Positions 38,711 through 50,280 of a stretch of DNA of 64,000 nt are shown here, one piece after another. This DNA comes from Phytopythium helicoides. Taxonomy: Eukaryota; Oomycota; Peronosporomycetes; Pythiales; Pythiaceae. The notes under the pieces were generated by a model. It was given only the letters and a program-made list of their open reading frames with translations, ran no database searches and was not told the DNA's origin. The number at the start of each line of letters is the position of its first letter. Within the stretch, counting starts at the first letter, position 1. A program made the position numbers and the translations under genes. Where the stretch lies: NCBI GenBank assembly GCA_024867545.1, contig JANFNE010000078.1, positions 28,274 to 92,273 on the forward strand, in the 5' to 3' direction.

Positions 38711-41700
38711 ATGGTGTCGGCTGCTCGCTTAGTTTCACCGATGCTTCTGTTGCTAGGCATTAACGCTCCTGCCGCAAGCGACTCAATTATCTCACAGCTT
38801 CTGGCGCCGTTTGCGGACATCGAGCGTCTAGCAGACGACAGTAATTTGGAGGTCGCCAAGCTCGTCAAGGATGCAATTATGGAGATGCGAACGGGCAAGG
38901 CGAGTCTTCCTGGGTGGGAAGCAAATGGCTCCTTCACGCCTGTCGACGAGAGATATCTAGTCGGTGAAGATCAAATGCAGGTGCTGCTGGATTTGTACCG
39001 CAAGTGCCGGACGCGCGAATCGTGGGCACTGCAAACTTGGTGTGTTGGGGACGAGGACGAATTTGCGAATGACACTGGTCGACTGACCATGTGCCCGCCC
39101 GGAGTCCGCACACATCCGTGCACTGGTCGCGTTCTACCGGGAAACTGGAGTCATGACGTGCAATTTGACCCTCAGCAACCGGTCAAGTTTCTCTGGCCAT
39201 GGGAGGGAATCAAGTGTGAGGCATATACAGACCCCACGACAATCACGCACATGTAGGCAAATTTTCTGTGCTCGACTGCTTGTTGCTCGCTTCTGATTGG
39301 GTTTCGCCGCATAGCTTTTTGCCGGGAGAAGCGCTGCGCTGTCGATTGGACGAGCTGAACTTCGGCGTCATGCGCTCGCTAGAGCAATTGTAAGCACGGG
39401 CGAGCTATCTCAATTCTTTGCTGTGAGCTGACGAGGGCGGCACAGGGATCTATCCAACAACATGCTGTCTGGGTCTTTCCCTCCATGGGTCAACGGCATG
39501 CTGAGTGAGCTTCGGTTTCTGAACTTGAGCCAGAATCAGCTCACTGGCACTTTACAGAAGCCTTTCAGCGACTGCGAATGGCTCGAAGTGCTGTAGGTTT
39601 TCCGGTTATTCATTGTTTTCACATTGGCGATCTCACGCTTCGGTGTGCCTAGCGATATATCGCACAACAACCTGACGGCGACATCGCTTACCATATTTGG
39701 ATCAATGAGAAGACTTCGGCATGCGTACGTGAAAAATATCTATTGAAAAGAGACGCAGCTGACCCGATGGCGACTTCGTAAATGCAGCAACTTGGCACAC
39801 AATCCAATCAGCTTGAAGCTGCCAGTCCGTTCGTTCCAGGCGGATTTGCTGCAGTATTTGTAAGTAAAGTTGCCAGCTGTCGTAGACGACAGATACTAAC
39901 TGTTCAGTATCCTCGACTGGATGGCAGAAACCTTAGTCACTGCGAGCTTGAAGGAGGGATTCCAGATTTCCCTCCTTTTCGCCATATTGTGACTTTGTAT
40001 GTGTTCTTTTGTTACAACCTCAGATATCCTTTATCTCATTGAATTGATATTTTACAGGGATCTATCGCACAATCACTTCACCGGGACTGTTCCTCGTCGA
40101 ATTACATTCATGGGAAGACAGAATCCAGGGGACCCTGATGAGGAATCTCACATTGAGATCATGTACGCCGATTTGGCTGATATTTCTTCAAATTTGAGCT
40201 TCAGGACTCTTACTTGCAACTAGTGATATCTCCCACAATTTTCTTTCCGGGCGGATACCGGAGTTCTGGAATGCTTCGTCGCTACGGGTTTTGTACGTTA
40301 CTTCCGAATTATGAAGTCCCATTAACCACCATTAATCGATGTGGGAGTTTTGCTTTCAGGGCCGTGAACGACAACAACTTTTCTGGACGCGTACCTGATC
40401 TTCCTCCTCAAATGTACGTCCCTAATTCCCAGTGATTGGCCTATGTCTTAGCGATCACTTGTGAAATGCAGAGCAAAACTGGGCCTGGAGGCTAGCAGCA
40501 TGTTTGCTGGCAACGGAAATCTGTGGTGCCCACTTCCTGATGAATTGGTCAGCTCCAACATATCCTGTATCTGTGGTGGGGGCTACACTTTGAAGCCTGG
40601 AATGATTGATTCACAGAAAATTAGGCACAATGGGGAGGCGGGGGATCTCTTTGTCGAGTCCCACTCACTTATCACAGCGATCAACTCTTCAGTGATGTGC
40701 TCACAGTGTCCGTATGGCACATATTCCAACGAGACGACAGGATACCAGTGCATATCGTGCCCGAAAGGCTGGATTCCGGTATCATCCGTGCAGGAAGTAG
40801 TTCCTGGATATATGTGGGAAGAGCGCTACGCAGATTTGATGTCACGTGGTATGGACCGATGCGGACAATGTCCGCCAGGATCGTTCATAAATATCAACAG
40901 CTCCAGCGAACCAAAATGCCAGCTCTGCCCACCAGGAACTGCTAATCCGAAACCTGGGCAATATGCCTGTGTTCCATGCGCGGCTGGACATTTCTCCGCT
41001 TACGAAGGTGCTGAAGCATGCAATGCATGCCATCCGGGTACTTATACAGACATGGAAGGATCGATTGAGTGCTCATTGTGCCCACCCGGAACTTTCAGTC
41101 GATGGGCAACTCATGCCAACAATACAGGGATTGCCGAGTGTCTTCCATGCTCTCGCGGATTCTACCAAGACCTCCCTGGTTCACCCAAGTGTATACCATG
41201 CCCGGACGGAATGGTAGCTCGTCTACCAGGGATGTCCAAGTGCCTCAGTTGCCAGCCTGGGAGCTATATTGACCCTGACACCAAGTCGTGTATGTCGTGC
41301 GAGCCCGGGACATTTTCAACATCAGAAGGAGCGAGCGAGTGCGATTTGTGCCCACCAGGGACTACCACCGAGACGCTTGGCAGCCAAGTATGCTATCCAA
41401 CAGCCCCATCTGGACGAGAGTACATTAACCTCAGCGATCTCGATGCGACTGGTGCTCAGTCTCGATCTGTACGGAAATGCCAACCGGGGACGTACAACAG
41501 CGGCAACTTTCTCTCTTGTCACCCTTGTCCAAGAGGAACATACACTTCAAACGCTGGCGCACAGGAATGCATCGATTGCCTGATTGGATCGTTTGCGCCA
41601 GATAGTGGAATGACAAAGTGTATCGACGCTCCAGCTGGCTATTTTGTTGGTAAAGCTGGCGCATGGAAGCCCACTCGCTGTTCGGCGGGCCAATATTCAC

Positions 41701-43000
41701 CTCACACTGGTTCAAGCTCGTGTGAGAATTGTCCTGATGGGACGTTTGCAGTCCTTGGGGGTGGCTTGGCTTGCGAGCAGCCCCGAATCGGCGAGATCCT
41801 CCAGCGCGTCGAGTGGCCACGAGTTCAAATGACGTTGTTGGGCATGACATTGGATGACTATCACGAGCGTTTTGATATGAATGCTACCGGAGAACTCCCT
41901 TCCTCAAACGCAAGCATCGCGAACACTCATCCTGCAAAAGCGGTCACCGAATCTGTTCGCCTCGCACTGGATCTGTTTGCAGTGGAAAATGTCAAGGTGC
42001 ACGCCATTGGTGTAGAGAGAGCTAGCATAGTCGAAGAGTTGAGTAACACTGCGATCGACCTGGCCATCGAGAAGGTGCCTCGCCAGCTTCCGAACCGAGG
42101 GAAGCAGCACTCTGAATCTTTCAAGGAGCAATTCAGAGCTGCTAATGTGAGCGCACTTCGACTATCCGCCGTCACAAAGAAGAAGCCAGAGCAAGAGCCA
42201 ACGCATGGCGAAGACGCTATCTCGAGCTTGCTTGGAGGCGTCCAGAAGTCTTTCAACGTTATTTCCCAAGGAGACAGCACTGGACCGGCAAGCGAGATAC
42301 AAGCCAACAACGCACAGGGCCTCGGCGAAACCGTGTCGAGCGAGGGATTTCGTACACTAATAGGCAGAAACCTCGGTCTTTTCGACTCATTGCAGCGACC
42401 AATCCCGATGATGCTTGTGCAAATGAAACTATTGAGTGACGACGAAGCCTGGCGGACGACTCGGGCCGTTGCATGTCCTCCAGGCAGCTTTTTCTCTTCA
42501 GTCAACAGAACGTGCGAGCTGTGCTCGCCTGGCTTCTTTGGCAACGAGTCGGGTGTAACGAGCTGCCGCGAGTGTCCGAAGGGCTCGTTCTCGGACGAGC
42601 CAGGTATGGAGGCGTGCGAAGAGTGCAAGCTCGGCTGGGATTCGCGAGCGGGTTCGACTCGATGCACCAAGTGCTCGTGGTTCACAAGTGAGTGCTCAGA
42701 CTTTGCCGAGCACATCCTCATCACCACCGCGTTGGCGCTGGCGCTGGTATGGAAGGTGTACCGCCGCCTTCGCGCTGCGTTTTACGGCGACCGGCAAGCA
42801 TTGCAGCGCAGCGAAGACACGGTGCTATTGGCGACCGTGCGGACGTACGGACGCACGTTCGGTGGCGCCAGGTACGCTGCGATGGTGAGTCATTCGATTT
42901 TGCTCTACACGATCGGAGATGGGAGCGTTGAGCTGACGTTTGACAGGGAGAGGTGTCTGCTTCGACACTGTGGTCTCCGCCAGGAGGTGGACCTCCATGA
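38711..43000 (+). CDS. LRR plus GCC2/GCC3-repeat receptor-like membrane protein
   Basis: About 1,230 aa in eleven exons: 38711-39252, 39315-39389, 39446-39592, 39653-39724, 39788-39859, 39908-39996, 40058-40162, 40224-40292, 40360-40413, 40472-42884 and 42947-43000. Most introns are phase 2, so each small exon carries about one LRR (LDLSNNMLSGSFP, LDISHNNLTATS, LDLSHNHFTGTVP). A signal peptide opens the protein. A long Cys-rich region of GCC2/GCC3-type repeats follows (CPPGTYSN-, CPPGTFSRW- and CPKGSFSDEPGMEACEECK-like units). One membrane helix near the end (HILITTALALALVWKVY) precedes a short cytoplasmic tail. There is no kinase domain. Exon 6 is one base short of phase, making a frame break. 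The final exon and stop are uncertain because coding-like sequence continues to about 43,200. Confidence 0.75.
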
Positions 43001-43747
43001 GAGATGAATACTCGCCGTCCCTCAATGGAGATGGAGCGTCCTGTTGCCCGCTGGTGGCCAATCGCAAAGAGGACGCCGCCGCAGTGGCGCTCTGCCGTTG
43101 GCCATCAATGTGTGCGGAAGACCTAGTCAGACTGCTTCAACTTGTCGACGTGACAGTCGCGTCGATGACGTCGCGGCAGGCGTTACGAATCGGATGGTGT
43201 GATTGGACACATGAGTGATCGAGAAAACAAAAAAAATCAAGCGCGCCGTCGTCGCCAAACTTCGTTCTCGTCGGCCCAGCGCCAAGCTGCGAGATTTCAG
43301 AAAATGCACCTAGCAACCTCCTCTCGCTGCAAGCTCTCGACACCTCGGGACACATCGCTTCTCTGTGCGGAATGTCGCGTCCACTTGCTCGCATCAGCTC
43401 CAACAAAAAAAAAAAAGTGTAGGCTGCCAAAAGCGAAAAGGAATCTGCACGCAGTCGTACCGTAGCTGTCCATCGCGCCAGAACGTTCCAACGTGTCACT
43501 GGGCTCTGCTCTGCGCTGACTCGCCGTTTGTATACTTGACTTGTTTTTTGTATGCTGCTCCACTCCCCTCGGCGCGCAAAAATACAGCTCGAGCGGCGCG
43601 CCAGTCGGGAAAAGCAGCGAGCGGCCAAGCCTCATGCTGGGGACGGCGACGGCGAGCACCTGGGGGAATCCGCTGCGGGTGCGTGCGTGGCGTATACCTG
43701 CGCGCGAGGAGAGTGTATACTGACGAGCGCGGGGGAGCCAGACGGAC
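43001..43747. other. Gap after the LRR receptor gene, possible 3' coding remainder
   Basis: From 43001 to about 43200 the plus strand has coding-like composition in more than one frame (for example DEYSPSLNGDGASCCPLVA), so the receptor gene may extend here if a base is missing. The remainder (43220-43747) includes poly-A runs at 43228 and 43407 and has no supported gene. Confidence 0.35.
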
Positions 43748-44393
43748 ATGGAGGGCGTGCCGCTGTTCGAGCGCGAGCACCGCAACGACAGTCAGCTGGT
43801 CCAGCGGCTGCAGAACGAGCTGGCGGACGCCAAGCGCTTCGTGGAGGCGCAGGCGCGGCGGCAGAACGACCTCGAGTATGTGAACGAGGACCTGGAGCGC
43901 CGGTGGGTATACGTATAGCGTGTTTTGTCTTGGATGGAGGATCGCATGCTGACGTTGACGGGGGGAAAGGCTGGAGCAGGAGGCGCTGGAGCGCATCGCG
44001 CTCGAGTCGCAAAAGGCCGAGGACGAGAAGCGCTGGCGCGCCGAGAAGAAGGAGCTGGAGGAGCAGCGCGAGCTGTGGGAGAAGCGCTGCGAGGAGGAGA
44101 CGCGGAGGCGCGCGATCATCGAGGAGCGCCTGCGCCGCGCCGAGAAGGAGCTCTACCGCATGCACCAGAAGAAGTACGACATTGAGAAGCAGGTGCGGCG
44201 CGAGGAGAGCGAGAAGCGCAAGCACGAGGCGCACATTGTGCGCAGCCTCGAGCGCGACCAGGAGCTGTCGGCCGCGCGCCGCGCGCAGCAGCTCGGAGGC
44301 TACGACCCGATGGTCAACCCCAAGGACGTCAAGCCTGCGGCCGTGCGCACGCGGCAGGCGCTCGCCTCGGCCATGGACTTCCTCGGCATCTAG
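43748..44393 (+). CDS. Small coiled-coil protein (2 exons, 192 aa)
   Basis: Exons 43748-43902 and 43970-44393 join in phase 2 (67-bp intron, donor GTGGGT, acceptor AAAG). The protein is almost entirely charged helix with heptads (LVQRLQNELADAKRFVEAQ, RLEQEALERIALESQ, RRAEKELYRMHQKKYDIEKQ). A short conserved-looking end reads QLGGYDPMVNPKDVKP then AMDFLGI. Such proteins are often scaffold, basal-body or cytoskeleton linkers; I cannot name the family. Antisense frames across it are GC artefacts. Confidence 0.7.
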
Positions 44394-45182
44394 GCGGCCG
44401 GCCCGACAGGAGCAGCAGCAAGGGGGGAACGGAGCGGTGTACAGTAGACAAACGCGAGGGAGCGGACGATGGCGGCTCGGATTCGGGGCCCGGGCGGCGC
44501 GCCAGGGCTGTACACTACACGGGCGGAGGGCGTCGACAGCATGGACGGAGGCTGTAGGCCCAGCAGTGCATGGCAAGACAGAAGGAGGGGGTGCAGGCAG
44601 GAGAGAGAGAGAGGAGAGAGAGGAGAGAAGACGACGCGGCCAGTGGTGGTGCTCGACTCGAGCGTCGAGCACCAGAACGACCGCGGATATCTTTACACGT
44701 TGCTCTTTTGCCTTCGCTGCGGCCTGCACGCTCGTGCTACGGCCAGCTTTGCTTCGCATCGATGGATCGGGTGGAAACGCCGTGAAACGCAAGCGAGCAA
44801 CGTAGCGCTCACGGGCTCATTCGACCGCTGACGCCAGTCCGACCAGTCTTGACGCCACGCTGGCCATTGACTCACCGGCACCGAGAGACGCGGCAGGACA
44901 GGCTCCAGTCGTGCTGAGACTGCTTGGCCCACCGTCGCCACTGCCTCGAGAGATCGGACAGTAGCACGGCAGACGATGCACGCGCGCATGGAGGCGATCA
45001 TGCTTGACACGGATGGCCACCACGACACCTTGGTGCTCGAGCGTCCAAGTCAGAAAGCAGAGTGTGAGTATATAGCAGTAATATAGAGCGTTTCCATTGG
45101 CTCATGAAGTCAAAACCCGCCCTGATTGGCCCACAAGGTAGCAGAACGTGAGCATAAGCGCGCATTTTTGGATCGCGGCGCG
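44394..45182. other. Intergenic with GA microsatellite, upstream of RPAP1
   Basis: This 789-bp gap has a purine tract of GA repeats at 44601-44630. No ORF is supported. Repeated Thr/Arg-like open frames are composition artefacts. Confidence 0.35.
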
Positions 45183-48100
45183 ATGGCCAGCAAGCAGCAG
45201 CCCATGGACCTGGACGAGGAGCTCGCGCTGCTGCTGCGCGAGCAGGAGCAGTTCATGCGCCGCAGTGAGCAGCCAGCGGCCAAGGTCTCGCGACGCGGAG
45301 CCCCGTCAGTCTCGGTTTCAGGCTCGCAGGCTCAGCGTGGGCCTCAGGAGAGCGATGAGAAGCAGGAAGAGCCGGCGGCCGCGCCGATCGTCGGCCGCGT
45401 GGTGGAGCGCGACGTCGTGCGGCTGGACGCGGCCAGCGCGCGCCTGGCGCCAGTGAAGCGCGAGGCTACAGGCTTCCCGTCGGTGCGCAGGCGCGGCGAG
45501 AGTTTGTTCGGTCGGCGGCAGAAGAAGGCGCCGACGCCGACGCCTGCTGCTGTTAATGAGGTCAAGCCGAAGAAGACGGAGAGCATGAGCGCGGAGGAGA
45601 AGGAGAGGGAGGAGATTGGCGCCACGAACGCCGCGAGGCTGAAGGAGATGAGCCCGCAGGAGATCAGAGAGGCGCAGGAGGAGCTGCTGCGCTCGCTCGA
45701 CCCGGTGCTGGTGGAGAAGCTGCGGAACAGAGGGAAGGCCAAGCAAGCGGCTAGTGGAAACGAGGCGCCTGCTGCCAAGCCGACCAAATCGCCGGTAGTT
45801 GCGGGTGCGTCGGTCGTCGAGCGCTCGAGGGAAGACGAGGAGAAGAAGGAAGGTGGAGGTGCGAGCGCGGCTGCTCAAATCGACCTCTCCAAGATCACGA
45901 CGGAGGAGGAGCTGCAAGCCTCCGCTCAACTCTTGCCGCCCGAGGAGCGTGCAAAACACGAGTGGATGCAATCAGTTCCAAAGGCAGGAGGCAACGCCAA
46001 GACCAAGACCCCGAAGTTGGCGCAGCCGGAGGAACCCGCAACACTCGAGCGATTCGACTTTGACGGCCGTGAAATTTCGAGTGATGCAGGCGCTACGGTT
46101 CCTTCTCACTCGGGTCTTTTCCACCACGGTGAAGAGCCCGATGCTCCTGGATACACGATGCCCGAACTTCTTCACCTCGCGCGCTCGTCGGTTGCAAGTC
46201 AGCGCGCGATGGCACTGACCGTCATTTCCAAGGTGTTGATCAATCGCCAAGAACAGGAGCAGACTCAACCGGAAGCCTATGGTTCCGAAGGTGTTGCCTC
46301 GTGAGCTGCCTGTGACGCTACGGATTGCTCTTGATGACCAAAACTATACGGCTCTTAGTGCCGGGGTTTCTGCCTTGCACTCATTCCTCGTCCCGATCTC
46401 GTGGTCGAAAGAGTCGGTGCTTCTGTCACATCAATTTGAGCTCGCATTTGGCACTGTCGTGGCTCCTCCATCTATTCATTTGCACGAGAAAGCTGGTAGC
46501 AAGGACACCATCAATCACGAACGCTCGTGGCGGCATCGTGAAGTGATCTACATCGATGACTCACCTGATGAAGACGGCAACAGTATCAACGATGAAGACA
46601 TGGCTGCAATGGATCCGGTTCAGGGCCTCCTTCACATGGACATTGGTACACGCTTTCGATTCATTTTGGACACTATCCAGCTCCCAGATCAAGATGCAAC
46701 CGAGAAAATGCTGGATATTCTGGTGGCGATTGCTCGTCACTCGCCCAAGGGAGCGCGAGAAATTGCGACAAATGCTAGACTGATGAAGGTGTTGCAGCAG
46801 AAATTCATTGAGAACGAGGATGTGCTGACACTGAAGGATAGTGACCAAGATACATATTCAAGAGAGCTTCGTCTGACGCTTAAATCGCTGGTGCTTGTTC
46901 GCAGCCTGTGCCAAGGAGAACGAGCGGCGGCATCCGTGCTCATGAGTAATGGAGTGATTCAGAGTACCAAGGGATTCCTCGCTCTGAAGGGAGAATCACA
47001 CGCAGCGGACTCTTCAAATGTTTTCGCCATGATCCAGATTGAAAGTTTGCGAATTTGGCGCGTGCTTCTAGGCTACGCTCTAGACTTCCATTGCTTTGCT
47101 TATCTTTTCCGCTGCTGAGTGGATTCACTGGTGTAGAGCTTGTCAAGACTAGTACTGGTGGTGACGATGACAATAAAGGCGGGGAGCTTGTCACAAGCTG
47201 CGCTGCCAGCGCTGTTCGCCGCTCTCGAGGCCTTCTGCAGTCTTGGCAGTGTGCATGAAGCTCAGCACTATTTCAACCAGCTTAACGCCTTCATTAACAT
47301 GGCAAGCGACAAAGTTACCGAGGCACTGGGGACTTGGGTGACAAAAAATGAGGCTGGTGCAAGCGACCAGGTGGTGTTGGTTTCAACAGCAATACGCTTT
47401 CTGTCTGCAGCTGCCAAGCTTGCATCGAAGTTTCACCTAGATACGCGTGGCTTTCAGCAAACAAGACACCAGGTTGATATTCTGACTGGCTCCGCTGCAG
47501 TGGTTGGAAGCTTGTCGGGATCCTCTGAAGGCCGCGACTTACTTCTATCGCTTTCGGTGTTTACTTACAGCATTATCCAGGCAGAGCTTGTGGAAGACAT
47601 GGACGACGAAGAAGTAGCACATGCATTCTTCACGCAATTGCACCACCAGCTGCTTGGTGCTGGAGAAGCAGCGGCGAAGAGTTCGGATTTGATTGCGGCA
47701 TCGCAAGCCTCTGCTCTTATTGTGATTCTTGCCGACATGGCAGTCTCTGTATCAAGCTCAAGAACTTCTGGAGCATTCGTTGATGCCGGGTTTCTGAAGG
47801 AGCTTTACGGGCAAGGACTGACACTCGTGACAACCATGACTGGCGGAATGGAGTTTTGGATTTCGAAGTTGTTCACCAGTCTGCTGTTTCAACGAAACGT
47901 GTTGAGGCTACTCGAGTTTTTCAACGACGACGTTGGGGCAGCCTCACTGAGTAATGTGCTCGTTCCCGTCTATCAGGCACTAGTCAACTCGACTCGTGAC
48001 CAGGAGACCCATTCTGCTCGCCACTTTTCGTTGTATACAATTGACTAGTGCAAGTGGATCGACACTGCTGCCTCGCGACCGAAGTTCGTACCACCTTCGA

Positions 48101-49165
48101 ATGCCGCAGTATGATCAAGAGTATGTGAGCAACAATTTGCCATTGCCAAGTTACTGGATGTACTGCCCATTTTCCCGGATGGAGTACGACGACAGCGCAG
48201 GCTCCAAGAAAGCCAGTGGTGACACAGCGCCTTCGCGAGCGCAGAGTGAGGAGATGAAGCTCATTGTAAGCGCAGCCTGCCGGTTCCTGTACCAATTTGA
48301 AACAAAGTGGAGTGGCTCAGCGCTATCAGCATCGCTCAATGAAGAAGACAAGCTGTTTCACCTGCTTCACGTGTTCTTCGCTGGCAGCGACGTTCTGTTC
48401 GATGAGCACGTTGACGTTGCACTTGACAAACTACTTGCAACATTTGTTGCTCCTATCATTAAGGACAAGAGCAACCAACCAAAGCGGCTGTACAATGGGA
48501 TGCTGCGAAACTTGAAGAGTTTCCAGCACTTGGAATCTGGCGAGTCAAGCGAAGCAAGGTCTGGTACTGAGGCGACTTTTACGTCCGACGAACAGCTCGT
48601 CATGACGTTCGCTGAGAAGCTTGTCGCCGAATTTGCTTCGACGTCATACGGCAACGTGCATTTTGCACGCAGCATTACGCTGTTCTTGACTGCAGACTTT
48701 CCCCTTGCGATTCGAAAGTGGGTCTGGAAGGAGCTGTATGACTCGCGTCTGTTGCACTCGTTGGCACCGTTTAGCTGTAGTGGCGACAATGGCTACGGTG
48801 TATTCTGGCGATGCGCATCGGCAGCAAAGCAGGTCGACGAGCAGTTGATGCAGCTGATGATGTCAGCTGTTCGCCAGGCGCATGTGACTTCTGAGCGAGG
48901 CGTGTTCGCCTACGAGCTCGCCATCCAGCATTTGGCTGTATACCTATTCCAGAGTGGATCAGTGGACACCATGAGCGGTGCCCGTCAACAAATGGCACGA
49001 GAGCTGGTCGATTCCACTGCCAGTGCCTCGATGGTCGTGTGGAGGCACCTGCTGTCATGTGAAACGAGGGAGGAGGCATCCTCATCCAGCCAGAGAAAGT
49101 ATGTCGCCTTTGGTGACCTCGCAGGCGATCGTGTAGAGCGCATTCGAACTTGCAAGCTGGCCTGA
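45183..49165 (+). CDS. RPAP1: RPAP1, RNA polymerase II-associated protein 1 (with frame breaks)
   Basis: RPAP1 links RNA polymerase II to assembly and nuclear-import chaperones and to Mediator. The frame from ATG 45183 (MASKQQPMDLDEEL) contains the N-terminal RPAP1 region (EIREAQEELLRSLDPVLVEKL) and the conserved core (LERFDFDGREIS, HHGEEPDAPGYTMPELLHLA). Family sequence then continues in other frames: LPRELPVTLRIALDDQNYTA after a break near 46279, breaks near 47105 and 47206, and another near 48,000-48,045 before NLPLPSYWMYCPFSRMEYD. No intron of ordinary size explains them, and flanking sequence aligns within a base or two. Full length would be about 1,320 aa. The gene is a conserved single-copy type, so sequence errors are the likeliest cause. 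Confidence 0.88.
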
Positions 49166-49241
49166 ACGAGACGCAGCGTCAGCGTTTTGACGAGATCTCT
49201 CGCGCATAGGAGTCTACAAGGTAAAATAGATTGTGCGTAGA

Positions 49242-50145
49242 CTACTTTGGTGGTGGCTGCACAGCAATCGGGACGATGCGCTTTCGTTTCTTGGCTCCGC
49301 TTGCTGGTGTTTCTGCCGGTCGCTTGGGCTGACGCAGCGCATATTTGAAGTACAGCAGCGGACGGACCGTGTCGTCGCTCGTGTTGGCAAGCCCACGGTG
49401 CCACACGCGGTAGTCCATGATGACCGGCGTGCCCGCCGCGACCTTGTGGGTGACGCTGTCAAGGTGCTCGTAGGCTGAAAAGCTCGACGCGTCATGAGCA
49501 TCGCCTGTGCTGCGAATGTGCGAACGCGCCTTCATCTCTGTGCCGCCAGTCTTGTCGTCGATCTCCACCAGCGGCACGAACACGTTGACGCGGTCGGCTG
49601 TCGTCGTTCACGTCACGTAAGTCGTCGCAAAACTTGCATCACCACCATCATCAGCCCGCACCTGGCTCATGGCGCGTGAGGTTGCGGTGCACTCCATCAA
49701 GGTGCCAGTTCTGGTCTTCATCCCCGGGTCGTGACAGCACGCAGCCAACATACTCGAGCGCAAAGTTGTCTGCTGTCCCCGCCGACTCGTGGGCGGCGAA
49801 CAGCGCAGGCGAGCACCGGCCGCCAGCGCTTCTCCACCTCCAGCAGCAGCCGCGCGTCGACCTCCGGCGCGTCCCAGTCAAGCCTGAGCGTCTGCACGGC
49901 GCTTGTGCTCAGCTGCATGTCGAACGCGGCCGCCCTCGCGCGCGTAGAAGCCCGCGAGCCGCTCGGCATCCTCCGCGCGCTTCAGGTCGAGCCCCAGCGC
50001 CCCCGCGCGCTCCAGGAACGCGCGAAAGCGGCGCAGCACCTGCGTCTTCAGCTGCTCCAGCTGCTCAGTCCGTCGGGCCAAACGCGGCGGCGTCCAGCGC
50101 CGCGAATCCCTCGCCCTGCACCGCCGCCGCCACCTCCTCCGCCAT
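49242..50145 (-). CDS. Phytanoyl-CoA dioxygenase (PhyH)-like 2OG-Fe(II) oxygenase (frame breaks)
   Basis: Exons 50145-49662 and 49597-49242. The C-terminal part is clear PhyH: iron-binding His-x-Asp in NWHLDGVHRNL, VNVFVPLVEIDDKTGG, and the distal His and 2OG-binding Arg region in VIMDYRVWHRGLAN and RPLLYFKYA. The N-terminal part is coding (MAEEVAAAVQGEGFAALD, EQLEQLKTQVLRRFRAFLER, LSTSAVQTLRLDWDAPEVDA), but each piece lies in a different frame, with breaks near 50085, 49941 and 49815. It ends with a basic KKRKR tail, possibly nuclear. PhyH-like proteins hydroxylate lipids or small molecules; the substrate here is unknown. It is divergent from the F-box/JmjC gene. Confidence 0.75.
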
Positions 50146-50280
50146 GCCGCCTCGACCAGTGCCCAGCGTCGCCTTCAACCGCGTCTACACGCGTAATTTA
50201 CTATTTAAAGAAGCTATTATCGGATATTAACGGTATTATATTGTTATCTATATGTATATATTGTACTATTAGTGTTGTAG

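Noticed and set aside
43632..44792. 386-codon minus-strand open frame over the coiled-coil gene
   Set aside because: Leucine-rich antisense of a Glu/Arg coiled coil, spanning the intron without change.
46200..48050. Introns considered to explain the RPAP1 frame changes
   Set aside because: Only GT-AG pairs of about 19-43 bp with poor donors fit, and conserved residues continue across the sites with no gap.
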